Positions 16,875-24,422 of a stretch of 64,000 nucleotides of DNA are shown piece after piece (the stretch's first letter is position 1; each line of letters opens with the position of its first letter). The notes under the pieces are model-generated. The model did not search any database. It saw only the letters and a program-made list of their open reading frames with translations, and had not been told where the DNA came from. A program made the translations under genes and the position numbers. The stretch lies in assembly GCA_026706395.1 (NCBI GenBank), contig JAPOYU010000063.1, positions 1 through 64,000 of the forward strand, given 5' to 3'. Origin of the DNA: Chloroflexota bacterium (GTDB lineage: Bacteria; Chloroflexota; Anaerolineae; Aggregatilineales; Phototrophicaceae).

Positions 16875-18026
16875 ATGGATAGTCCAAAGATGATCTCACT
16901 CGACGACGTCGTGCTCCGGGACGATCTCGACCCCCGGCTGGGCCAGCGCGACGACGACCTGATCGCGCAATACGCGGATATCTTCGACGCGCTGCCGCCG
17001 ATAGAGATCAATCAGAAGAATGAACTCATCGATGGCTGGCATCGTGTGCGCGCAGCGGAACGTGCCAAGCGAACGGAAATCGCTTATGTCGTGGTCGAGA
17101 CCGAGGGCGACGACGATCTCGGCGACAAGATGTGGGCGGCTAATCTCAAGCATGGGGTGCAGTACACCCGGGTGCAACGCCAGACCCAGGGACTGAAATT
17201 GCACGGACGCGGCTTGAAGGCGAAGGAGATCGCAGAGCGGGTCGGCGTTGGCGCGAGTTCAGTTTATCGCTGGACGAAAGAGTACCGTGAGAAGCAGAAG
17301 CAAGAGCGTGATGCTGAAATCGCTCGCTTGCGCGATGCAGGGAAAACTCAGCGGGAGATTGCCGACGAGCTGGATATGCCACGGCGGACTGTAGCCGATA
17401 TCATTGGCGAAAATTCTCAAATGAGAAAAGCCGCCAGCACGCTGTCCTCAACAGGGGCCGACCTACAAACAGACGATGCCTGTGCAATCGCGGTAGACGG
17501 AAAGGAAGCGCCAGTTACAGACGGGCCGGACACCTTGGAGTTCGAAGGGAAAGCGGAGCCAGACGAAGCTTCAGCCAGTGAGGAGAATGACATATTGGAA
17601 CCCGAGTCTCGGTCAGAGACGGAGGAAACAGACGCTACAGAAGAGGAACCGGTCACCCGGGATCCAGAACCTGAACCAGTGCCACCAGAACCGATTCCAA
17701 TTCAAATTCTGAACACCGTCCGTGCCGTCATGGGCGCTTTCATCGAGACGCGGCCGGATGAATACGTCGCCCGGCTGGAGGTGTCTTCCTGTGAATGGAT
17801 GACGATCACGGATGACTCGCTGTCCAACGAGTTGGAGCGCGATTTGCTGACTTCCGCGGCGGCGATGTGTTTGTGGCAAGAGTGGATGATTTGGTATCAG
17901 GGCGAGCGGACCAGCGCCTTCACGGATGCCTTTGGCAAGATGGGCACGGTATTTGTCCGCGGGAGATCCGGTCAGTGGACAATCGTGTCCAGGCTGAGAT
18001 CGATGCTGAAACGCTTATGGGCGTAA
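16875..18026 (+). CDS. ParB/Spo0J-like DNA-binding protein
   Basis: About 383 residues. The N-terminus has the ParB-like nuclease/CTPase fold signature: LDDVVLRDDLDPRLGQRDDDLI, then LPPIEINQKNELIDGWHRVRAAERA. Two HTH motifs follow (LKAKEIAERVGVGASSVYRW and KTQREIADELDMPRRTV), then an acidic Glu/Pro-rich linker and a conserved-looking C-terminal domain of about 100 residues. The family includes partition proteins and plasmid regulators. The frame is open upstream to 16803; ATG 16875 begins just before the conserved region, and ATG 16890 is an alternative. It is far from parA, so whether it acts in partition or as a transcription regulator is open. Confidence 0.75.
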   Translation: MDSPKMISLDDVVLRDDLDPRLGQRDDDLIAQYADIFDALPPIEINQKNELIDGWHRVRAAERAKRTEIAYVVVETEGDDDLGDKMWAANLKHGVQYTRVQRQTQGLKLHGRGLKAKEIAERVGVGASSVYRWTKEYREKQKQERDAEIARLRDAGKTQREIADELDMPRRTVADIIGENSQMRKAASTLSSTGADLQTDDACAIAVDGKEAPVTDGPDTLEFEGKAEPDEASASEENDILEPESRSETEETDATEEEPVTRDPEPEPVPPEPIPIQILNTVRAVMGAFIETRPDEYVARLEVSSCEWMTITDDSLSNELERDLLTSAAAMCLWQEWMIWYQGERTSAFTDAFGKMGTVFVRGRSGQWTIVSRLRSMLKRLWA

Positions 18027-18034
18027 TTGCGCCA

Positions 18035-18112
18035 TCAAGGCACGTTGTTGCGTACTCTCAACTCCCCCAAGATAGATTGCGCGGAGCGGATGTCCAATTG
18101 CTCGCCAAAGAA
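18035..18112 (-). pseudogene. DUF433 antitoxin C-terminal relic
   Basis: About 25 codons on the minus strand read FFGEQLDIRSAQSILGELR and end ...NNVP-stop. This matches the C-terminus of the intact DUF433 protein at 20793-21098 (LGEQLGARSAQSVLEELR ... NAP-stop). No upstream part of the gene is left. It is a fragment of a second DUF433/DUF5615 module. Confidence 0.6.
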
Positions 18113-18227
18113 AGCTATCGTGCCGGCCATGTGGATTATGTCCTCGTTCCGGTCGCAAGCGCAAGTAACCATCAATGGCGAAGTACATACTCCATCCACT
18201 CTAGTTCAGACTGCTTTAACATGGCTG

Positions 18228-18587
18228 TCAGCAAAATGATGTACGCATGATCGCTATCAATCTCTTGCACCATCCTGCGTTGAACGCGGAAGCACTCTTT
18301 TTCCTTCCGGATTCTGCCGTCGTAGTCAAACCAAGACGGTCTGTCGCCTCGTTTCCACTGAGGTAATCCACTTTCAACCAATTACCCTGTGTGCCTTCAT
18401 AAGTGACGCGCAGCGCTGTTCCAGCCGGAACAGTATCCCATATGTCGCTGTCCAAGCTGTAGCTTGATCGAATGTTCGTTGGATGCATGACCTCGATGCA
18501 ATAATCTACTGCTTTTGCTGTTGCGATTCTCGTCGATATTGCCATCAGCACGACGGCAACCCAAAACCATCCTTCTCTGTTGAACAT
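18228..18587 (-). CDS. Truncated secreted SH3b-domain protein
   Basis: A 119-residue protein with an N-terminal hydrophobic signal segment (WVAVVLMAISTRIATAKA) and one bacterial SH3 domain: NIRSSYSLDSDIWDTVPAGTAL, then WLKVDYLSG. The same domain opens the large secreted proteins at 24423-36592, but here the Cys repeats and the HEXXH domain are missing and the tail after residue 80 is unlike theirs. GAGG precedes the ATG. Probably a decayed member of that family. Confidence 0.5.
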   Translation of the reverse strand: MFNREGWFWVAVVLMAISTRIATAKAVDYCIEVMHPTNIRSSYSLDSDIWDTVPAGTALRVTYEGTQGNWLKVDYLSGNEATDRLGLTTTAESGRKKSASAFNAGWCKRLIAIMRTSFC

Positions 18588-18659
18588 GGTTCAATACCTC
18601 GAAACATTGTTTTATGCGAACGCCTGATAGTTCTTTCAACTGTATCGCACTCACAAGCC

Positions 18660-18677
18660 CTTAGACTATAGTCTAAG
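18660..18677. promoter_or_regulatory. Perfect 18-bp palindrome, likely operator of the XRE regulator
   Basis: CTTAGACTATAGTCTAAG is a perfect palindrome 34 bp upstream of the XRE gene at 18712. Its GACT-AT-AGTC core resembles the C-boxes bound by controller proteins of restriction-modification systems, though those usually have 3 bp between half-sites. Confidence 0.65.
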
Positions 18678-18711
18678 GCAAGATTCATGTCAAAGTCTCA
18701 AAATCCAGCGC

Positions 18712-18954
18712 ATGGGACGCTTGGGCAAGCCATTCGGGCGCGTACTTCGGCGCCGGCGGCAGGAATTGGGGCTTTCACAGGAAGCTTTGAGCTTCCAGGC
18801 GGAAGTGCATTGGACCTACATCAGCCAGATCGAGCGCGGAGTGAAGTCGCCGACGCTGCGCATAATCGAGGATCTGGCGGAAGCCCTGGAGATTGAGGTA
18901 TCAGTTTTGATGCGGATGGCGGAACAAGAAAGCCCCGCGGATGCAGGGCCATAG
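18712..18954 (+). CDS. XRE-family transcriptional regulator (controller-protein size)
   Basis: An 80-residue single-domain HTH protein: FGRVLRRRRQELGLSQEAL, then VHWTYISQIERGVKSPTL and a last helix LEIEVSVLM. Length and pattern fit the C proteins that time expression of restriction-modification genes, and also small phage and toxin-antitoxin repressors. No restriction-modification genes follow it; DISARM lies far away. The palindrome at 18660-18677 is its probable operator. ATG 18712 starts the HTH domain at the usual place. Confidence 0.85.
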   Translation: MGRLGKPFGRVLRRRRQELGLSQEALSFQAEVHWTYISQIERGVKSPTLRIIEDLAEALEIEVSVLMRMAEQESPADAGP

Positions 18955-19203
18955 CTCAATGCCGATTGGAGCATTCCAAGTTGTAAGGGTGCGGGTCAGC
19001 GTAGATGGGCCCGTCGGCGTTGGGATCGCGCACCTCCATTATGGGCCCGATGTGTTATATGCTTGAGATATCAGCTCACATCTGCTAAGCGAAGGTGGGC
19101 CGAATCCAAAACAAAGCAGATGATGGCGCCGGCAAGCATTGGCCAAGGCATTTGAGATTCGATTGAACTGCGATGCACTGGCGGTGAATCAAAGGGCAAT
19201 GTC

Positions 19204-19404
19204 ATGGAAAGCACAGATATCGCTGAGCCTAAATCAAAACGCGCTCGAAATATCTCTAATCGAATGTCCGCTGATTCCCCGCCGCCAACAAAGGACGACA
19301 TCCGCTTAGGCTTGCGTCAAGCAAAAGCGGGCGAGGGGCGTCCGGCGCGTCAGGTACTGCAGGAAATTCGCGACGAACTCGCAACTGACGTGGACAACCG
19401 TTGA
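19204..19404 (+). CDS. Putative antitoxin of a RelE-type pair
   Basis: A 66-residue basic then acidic protein, with no strong DNA-binding motif visible. The segment TKDDIRLGLRQAKAGEGRPARQVLQEIRDEL resembles the toxin-wrapping C-terminal half of Phd/RelB-type antitoxins (R-x4-E-I-R-D pattern). It lies directly in front of, and probably overlaps, a RelE-like toxin gene. The call rests mainly on this arrangement. Confidence 0.6.
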   Translation: MESTDIAEPKSKRARNISNRMSADSPPPTKDDIRLGLRQAKAGEGRPARQVLQEIRDELATDVDNR

Positions 19405-19429
19405 CGCGCTGCCGCGCTTCAAAAACCGA

Positions 19430-19726
19430 TTGAAACGGCTTGATCGAAAGTATCGCACGGCCGTCGACCAAGTTCAGGCGCTGATAGAGCAACTGGAACA
19501 GGGAGAGCGTCCCGGCGACAGGATGACGGGCTTGGGGTCTGTCGTATTCAAGGAGTGTCTGCGCAATCCTGCCGTGCCTGGCGGCAAACCGAACGGCTAT
19601 CGCGTCATTTACTGCGTGCAACTAGCGGATCGCGTTAAACTGCTCACGATCTACTCAAAACCCGAACAAGAGGATATCAGCAACTCGGAAGTTGAACTGC
19701 TGCTTGCCGAGGCGGACGAAGACTGA
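19430..19726 (+). CDS. RelE/ParE-family toxin
   Basis: A protein of 98 residues from TTG 19430, or about 113 if translation starts at the in-frame CTG 19385; the reading WTTVDALPRFKNRLKRL just before the TTG looks like a true RelE N-terminus, so the longer form is likely and would overlap the antitoxin. The pattern DRKYRTAVDQVQALI, then NGYRVIYCVQLADRVKLLTIYSK and a C-terminal helix fits RelE-fold mRNA interferases or gyrase-targeting ParE. The strand that ends in VKLLTIYSKPEQ is the most conserved part. Function is inferred from family pattern and pairing. Confidence 0.75.
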   Translation: MKRLDRKYRTAVDQVQALIEQLEQGERPGDRMTGLGSVVFKECLRNPAVPGGKPNGYRVIYCVQLADRVKLLTIYSKPEQEDISNSEVELLLAEADED

Positions 19727-19879
19727 TCACTGAACGCGAGGGCGTCTTCTGTCGCCATAGGTACACAGGCGCTGGTTCCAAAAGAGCTTGAGCGGCAGTT
19801 AGGGAGCCGAATGAACATCTACTACTGTTACTCTGACTTCCACCCACTTCTATTATGATTCCAACACTATGTACATATA

Positions 19880-20497
19880 ATGGTGACATCCATCAAGTAT
19901 TCTTGCGGGAGAGATGGTATTCCATTCTTTCAAGTACTCGCATTCATTGGCCTGGTGGCCACTAAAGGTGCGATCAAAGCCGGCGTCACATCCGCTGCAC
20001 TCGCTGGCGCGCTCGCCGCTGCCAAGGCAATCTACGACTACCTCCGCAAAAACGGCAACGTCGACAAGGATGTCGTCAATGACATCATCAGCACAGTCCC
20101 TCAAGCTGCCGCTAAAGGCGCTGTGGCGGGTGCTGCCGTCGGTGCCTGCGCTGCTGCTGCTGGAGCTGCCTTCAGCATCGCGTACAGTCACCATCTAGCT
20201 GCCAATTATCACCATTTGCCCAAGACTGTTCTGCCGGACGGCTGGAATTACGCCCTTCGCGGCTTGCCCGACGACCTCACCAAACTCGGCATGACGACTG
20301 ACCCTGCGGCCAGGTTGGACCAATTTCGTCGTATTTTCGGCCCCGACGCTCATTATGCGTTCATCAAGCGTTCCGCCGACACTCGCGCCGTTGAAAGAGC
20401 GATGCACGAATTAGCCCGGCACAAACAGGTCTGCTGTCGTTTCGGGCGCGAAGTTTTCAAGCTCGGCGGATTCGACCTTGGATCGCTTTTCGCCTGA
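19880..20497 (+). CDS. Unknown protein, Ala/Gly-rich membrane part plus GIY-YIG-like tail
   Basis: A 205-residue protein. Residues 15-110 are rich in Ala and Gly with three hydrophobic stretches (for example KGAVAGAAVGACAAAAGAA), like membrane-inserting or glycine-zipper segments. The C-terminal 70 residues read LTKLGMTTDPAARLDQ, then AYF-type strand and RAVERAMHELARH. That layout (K-x-G-x-T-xxP-x-x-R-L, later an E-R-A-x-H-E helix) is reminiscent of the GIY-YIG/T5orf172 nuclease fold. It could be an effector with a pore or delivery part and a nuclease part. Not recognised as a known family. Confidence 0.45.
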   Translation: MVTSIKYSCGRDGIPFFQVLAFIGLVATKGAIKAGVTSAALAGALAAAKAIYDYLRKNGNVDKDVVNDIISTVPQAAAKGAVAGAAVGACAAAAGAAFSIAYSHHLAANYHHLPKTVLPDGWNYALRGLPDDLTKLGMTTDPAARLDQFRRIFGPDAHYAFIKRSADTRAVERAMHELARHKQVCCRFGREVFKLGGFDLGSLFA

Positions 20498-20792
20498 TAA
20501 GAGAGTGATCAGAGGGGGCTATAAGCTCCTTCTTTGGCCGGCGCTGGTCGGCATGGCAAGCTCGATTTTCTCCGCCAACTATTTATTCAACCGGTTCAGT
20601 TGAGATTTATTTGTCGGCTGGGGAACTCAGGTTCCGCAGATATTGGCGCGTTCGCACGTTTCCCCGCTGCAAGATAACCTGATAGAACCCCCAATATAAA
20701 GAATTGAGTTCACCGGCTATGCTGAGTATCGAATGGCGCGGATCTCTCCCGCTCCACCGCCAATTGAGGTGAATGTGGACAGAACTGCGCGC

Positions 20793-21098
20793 TCAGGGTG
20801 CGTTCTTGCGTGCTCTGAGCTCTTCCAAGACAGATTGCGCAGAGCGGGCGCCCAATTGCTCTCCGAGTTCACGCGCTTCGCGGATCGCCTCATCGATGGC
20901 GGCTTCGTTGTCGCAGTGGAAGGCCAGTGCGCCGTACACAGCTGCCAGCGGTATGCGGTAATGCTCGGCGGCAGCCTGCGGGCCGTCGCTCAATGCCAGG
21001 TTTGCTACCAGATAGGCTTTGTAATGGGTCCCGGTGACTGTCGCATCCAGCGGATCATCCCCTCGTAATTTAATGTGTTGTCGAATTTCTAGTACCAT
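20793..21098 (-). CDS. DUF433 antitoxin
   Basis: A 101-residue protein that matches the DUF433 pattern: IRGDDPLDATVTGTH, then NLALSDGPQAAAEHYRIPLAAVYGALAFHCDN, an HTH-like fold. DUF433 proteins pair with DUF5615 PIN-like toxins in type II modules. The toxin gene lies 9 nt upstream, so the usual antitoxin-first order is reversed here. A fragment of a second DUF433 gene is at 18035. Confidence 0.8.
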   Translation of the reverse strand: MVLEIRQHIKLRGDDPLDATVTGTHYKAYLVANLALSDGPQAAAEHYRIPLAAVYGALAFHCDNEAAIDEAIREARELGEQLGARSAQSVLEELRARKNAP

Positions 21099-21107
21099 GC
21101 CGCTGCC

Positions 21108-21416
21108 TCAAATATACTTGACGTGGTTGACTGCATCATCTTGCACGGTTCCGGTGCCAGCTGCGAGAAATACGCCAGCATGTCCGATACCTTTCCTGTA
21201 CCGTGTGGTGATCTGATCGGTTATCTGCTCATCGTGAGTGAGCAAGGCATGTTCATCTTCGAGAGCATAAGCAAGGACAACCGGGTCTGGCGCACCTTCC
21301 GGCAGAATATGAGTCACCCGCCTGATTTCGACACCTTGCGAGGCTAATTGGTCAATCACGGCAGTAGCGATGTTTTCATCAGCAAGCAGCTTGAATGCAC
21401 TGAGAGCATTCGGCAT
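21108..21416 (-). CDS. DUF5615 PIN-like toxin
   Basis: About 102 residues. It opens FKLLADENIATAVIDQL, where LxDENI carries the first acidic residues of the PIN-like active site, followed by ALEDEHALLTHDEQI (LTHDxD-like motif), as in the Mut7-C/DUF5615 nuclease family. ATG 21416 places the first strand at the usual distance from the N-terminus; the frame is open to 21440. It is the RNase partner of the DUF433 gene downstream. Confidence 0.75.
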   Translation of the reverse strand: MPNALSAFKLLADENIATAVIDQLASQGVEIRRVTHILPEGAPDPVVLAYALEDEHALLTHDEQITDQITTRYRKGIGHAGVFLAAGTGTVQDDAVNHVKYI

Positions 21417-21444
21417 AAGGCTAATTTGCCAAACGGTCACTCCC

Positions 21445-21741
21445 TCAGCGACAGATTAACGGCGTGAAGTCGCCGATTCCCATTGTCTTGCACATGGCGC
21501 GCTTGTTGGCCGGGTGCATCGTGGCGATCGTCAATGTAAAGAACAGAAACAGCCCCGCCAGCAGCAGCAGACAACCGCGCCGCCGAGCCTGGCGGCATTG
21601 AGCGCAGCGTTCCTTTATAGGAACCCCATGCCGGCAGACGATGACCGTGTTCGGGCCATAGACAGGCGCGGGCGATGATTTCCCTTCCGCCCGCCAGCTC
21701 GTCCGGCGCGGCGTCGCCTTCGGCTTCCCTTTCTTCAACAC
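21445..21741 (-). CDS. Small one-pass membrane protein with Cys motif
   Basis: A 98-residue protein. The N-terminal half is basic and holds CRHGVPIKERCAQC, a possible zinc-binding cluster. One transmembrane segment follows (GCLLLLAGLFLFFTLTIA). No family recognised. It ends 28 nt before the DUF5615 start and may share its transcript. Confidence 0.45.
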   Translation of the reverse strand: MLKKGKPKATPRRTSWRAEGKSSPAPVYGPNTVIVCRHGVPIKERCAQCRQARRRGCLLLLAGLFLFFTLTIATMHPANKRAMCKTMGIGDFTPLICR

Positions 21742-21881
21742 TGCTTTCCCCGCTTAATCGCCGGCTTGCCCGGCGCCGGTCACTCGCTGCTGCACAACGC
21801 CTTGGCAGTTCACGTAAGCCGGATGTGCTTCATGTCGCCACAGCCATGCAGATTCTGGTTCTGAAAGCGCTTGCGTTGCAG

Positions 21882-22673
21882 TTAACGCTCCAGATGAATC
21901 TCTGCGAGCTCGCCGATCGAGAACGAAACCGGGAGAGGATTGACGGGATCGGCAAGCTCAAGCGCGTCCCAATCCAGGAATTCGAGCAGGCTTCCTTCTG
22001 CGCCGGCGGCTTGCCATTTGTCGAGCGCGTGTCCCCAGATCTCCTCGTCTGCTGGCATGCACGAGAACTGGTGCCCGCCGGATTCGAGATAATTGGCATA
22101 GACCGCGTTCACGATTGCGATCAGCGCCTTATTCGGTATGCCGCCATCAATCCCGTCCCAGATAGTTTCGATAAGCTCAGCCAGGTCTTCTTCGCCCTTG
22201 TCTTGCAATAGCGTGAAATGAATTTCACGATAAACCCGCGCCACCAGGCCCCAGCAGTGCAGGCGTCCGCCTTCCTCAGCGCCAACCGCCTCGTCGCGCA
22301 GCCGGTCGCCGGTCAGCAGCGCACTCAGCGCGCTGGCGTGCCTGGCCGCATGCAGGTAGCCTTCGATCGCGAAATCGGCGTCCACAGCCGTGATATTTGG
22401 ATAACCTGCGTGGTTGATTTCCACCGCAACCTCAATCGGTTCTTTCAGGAAGGACAGCCACTGGTCCTCCGGCATATCGCGGAAGAGGTCGGCGTACCTC
22501 GTGCCCGCCCAGACGGTGTCGAGCTCGTCTTCGAACACGCAGACGGGCCTGCCGCCGCGTCCCAGCAAGCACATCCACATCGGATTGCCCTGCCTGGTCG
22601 CGCCTCTCTTGACCTTGACGACCAGCGCGCTCTGCTTGCCGCGCGCCTTTGCTCTGCTTCTCGATCCGCGCAT
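21882..22673 (-). CDS. Hypothetical protein, 263 residues
   Basis: An open frame with good codon character and a basic N-terminus (GSRSRAKARGKQSALVVKVKR). The remainder is acidic and looks globular, with GYPNITAVDADFAIEGYLHA in the middle and LLEFLDWDALELADPVNPLP near the end. No recognised motif, signal peptide or membrane segment. It is transcribed toward the Cys membrane protein at 21445. Confidence 0.5.
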   Translation of the reverse strand: MRGSRSRAKARGKQSALVVKVKRGATRQGNPMWMCLLGRGGRPVCVFEDELDTVWAGTRYADLFRDMPEDQWLSFLKEPIEVAVEINHAGYPNITAVDADFAIEGYLHAARHASALSALLTGDRLRDEAVGAEEGGRLHCWGLVARVYREIHFTLLQDKGEEDLAELIETIWDGIDGGIPNKALIAIVNAVYANYLESGGHQFSCMPADEEIWGHALDKWQAAGAEGSLLEFLDWDALELADPVNPLPVSFSIGELAEIHLER

Positions 22674-22747
22674 GGCTGCGTCTCCTCAGCCTGCTTGACT
22701 CGGCTGCCTAATTGCTTGGGAAATCAGTTGCTTGACTTCTTAGATTC

Positions 22748-22763
22748 GCTAGCATTGTCTAAG
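22748..22763. repeat. Dispersed 16-nt motif, copy 1
   Basis: GCTAGCATTGTCTAAG. Closely related copies are at 22871-22886 and 27594-27609. They lie next to the two copies of the repeated coding-like segment at 22844 and 26702, so they may mark the ends of a duplicated block. Confidence 0.4.
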
Positions 22764-22843
22764 GCATTGTATATTACCGCGCGCGCAATTGCCAGGAAAA
22801 TGGTGTTCAGTCGAAACGCTCGAATCCCAGGCATGCTGGGCGA

Positions 22844-23371
22844 TTGAGCGGCTCCAAGATGATTAAAGCAGCTAGCGTTGTCAAGTGGATTGCAATAAAC
22901 CACTTTATTTACAACCGCCTGGACAGCCGACGTTCCAGCGCGTTTGGCGAATGCCTGCAAAGGCATCGAGACGCAGCGTTCCGGTTGTGTCCGCCTCAGC
23001 TCGATGCCGATGGACCGGCTATCAGGTTCACTCCTGGTGGACAGGGCGCAGTCGCGGCGCGCGTAGCGCGCCCGACACATAGGCAGACAATGCAGCATTT
23101 GCCCGAGCTGAGATTCTGTCGCGCGGCAATAGCGCATATAGTCATTTTGGAGAGCCGCCACGCGGCACAGGCAGAAGACCTTGCGCGTCATCCTGGGAGC
23201 GAATCGGGCGGATGGAAGACATGCTGTTCAGGCTGTCGCCGGGCGTTCGCAGTGAACAAGAGGCATGACAGCGCGGTTGGCGAAACGGTCCGCAAAATAC
23301 TCGGCACAGCCGAACAATTGCCGGCGCGCAGGGACGCCTCAGCGGCGCTCACTTCAAGTGTACGTGGCTAA
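22844..23371 (+). pseudogene. Copy 1 of a duplicated unknown coding-like segment
   Basis: The stretch 23080-23230 on the plus strand (QHLPELRFCRAAIAHIVI, ESRHAAQAEDLARH, then GWKTCCSGCR) matches the segment 26750-26930 (QHLTGLSFCRLARAHIVI, ETRHASEA). Differences fall mostly at third codon positions in this frame (cac/cat, tgc/tgt, ata/att), which suggests that plus is, or was, the coding strand. The N-terminal part of the open frame has little protein character. Not a recognised family. Complete gene or remnant cannot be decided. Confidence 0.3.
22871..22886. repeat. Dispersed 16-nt motif, copy 2
   Basis: GCTAGCGTTGTCAAGT, which shares 11 leading bases with the copy at 27594 and lies 123 bp after copy 1. 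Confidence 0.35.
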
Positions 23372-23610
23372 TTCTTCGTTTTGCCTTCAACCGGTGTTTC
23401 CTGCAATTCAATATCGAGTTTGATACCCCCATGAAGCCTGACGCTGATGTTGTAAATCAAAGTCAGAATGGCGGCGCCAAGACCAGCGAAGAGTCCGTAA
23501 AGCAAGGGAATGGCAAGCGCGCCAGCCAGCGAAGCGAAAACAGGGCCAGACGGGGTCTCACCGAAGCCAATTGTTGACATTGAACTGACGGTCAAGAACG
23601 CGGGGATCAT
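23368..23610 (-). pseudogene. Truncated copy of the small membrane protein at 23936
   Basis: 80 residues that match the C-terminal three quarters of the protein at 23936-24259 (shared LYG..A.LGAAILTLIYNISV, then RLHGGIKLDIELQETP). The first transmembrane segment and N-terminus are replaced by a short unrelated sequence. The flanking DNA (near 23330-23385 and 23891-23945) is also duplicated, so this is one unit of a tandem duplication of about 560 bp. Confidence 0.55.
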
Positions 23611-23646
23611 TGGAATGGGGCTTATGTAGTTTAGTAGCCAAGCGAT

Positions 23647-23859
23647 CTAGCGATCAAATTGCTTAATCACTTCGTTCAACTGCTTCGAGGCTTTGCTCAA
23701 TTCCTCAGCCACGTCTTTTTTAAGTGCGTTGTTGGTTTCCTCAGAGAATGGATAACCTACCACAAATTCGCATATCTTACGTGCATCCATCAAAGACGCT
23801 AAAATCGGATTGAGCCTCTCATCCAGTAACTCAAAGGCAGATACAGGATTGTTAAACAT
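23647..23859 (-). CDS. Small hypothetical protein between the duplicated units
   Basis: A 70-residue, mostly helical acidic protein (FELLDERLNPILASLMDARK, then a Lys/Glu-rich C-terminal helix). AGAGGTGAT precedes the ATG. No family recognised. Confidence 0.45.
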   Translation of the reverse strand: MFNNPVSAFELLDERLNPILASLMDARKICEFVVGYPFSEETNNALKKDVAEELSKASKQLNEVIKQFDR

Positions 23860-23935
23860 ATCACCTCTCTCTCATTACGTTCGAGTGTTGGGCGCGTAGG
23901 GACGCCTCAGCGGCGTTCACTTCAAGCGTACGTGG

Positions 23936-24259
23936 CTAATTCTTCGTTTTGCTTTCAAGCGGTGTTTCCTGCAATTCAATGTCGAGTTTGATACCCCCAT
24001 GAAGCCTGACGCTGATGTTGTAAATCAAGGTCAGAATGGCGGCGCCAAGCGCAGCGGAAATGCCGTAAAGCAAGGGGATGGCGAGCGCGCCGGCCAGGGC
24101 AGCGAAATTGGGGCCGGGCGGCGTCCGGCCGAAGCCAGTTGTTGACATTGAAGTGGCGGCCCAAAACACGGGGATCATTGGAAGCGTAATGATAATCAGG
24201 CAGACAAAAGCGACTTTTGCGGCGGATTTGATGCCGATCCGCCTAATAGTATACGTCAT
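23936..24259 (-). CDS. Small two-pass membrane protein, DUF3566-like
   Basis: A 107-residue protein: N-terminal YTIRRIGIKSAAKVAFVCLII opens the first membrane segment, a second one is LYGISAALGAAILTLIYN, and the end reads GGIKLDIEL. This layout is like DUF3566 and related small transmembrane proteins. ATG 24259 follows an AGAGGT site; the frame is open further up without protein character. Confidence 0.55.
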   Translation of the reverse strand: MTYTIRRIGIKSAAKVAFVCLIIITLPMIPVFWAATSMSTTGFGRTPPGPNFAALAGALAIPLLYGISAALGAAILTLIYNISVRLHGGIKLDIELQETPLESKTKN

Positions 24260-24422
24260 GGTTTGACCTCTTGGCTTTGCGCTTCCCCTATGCGGCGCCA
24301 GGGCAGTGGCGCCGACGACGGAAGTCGCGCTGATTGTATCAATCAGAATCAAGCGAGCGGCATGGACGACAGTTCGTTCGCCCTTTGATCGTCCGTTCTA
24401 TTGTCTTATGGTCCTGCCTATG

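Noticed and set aside
18712..18954. Restriction-modification system led by the XRE gene
   Set aside because: No methylase or endonuclease gene follows on either strand.
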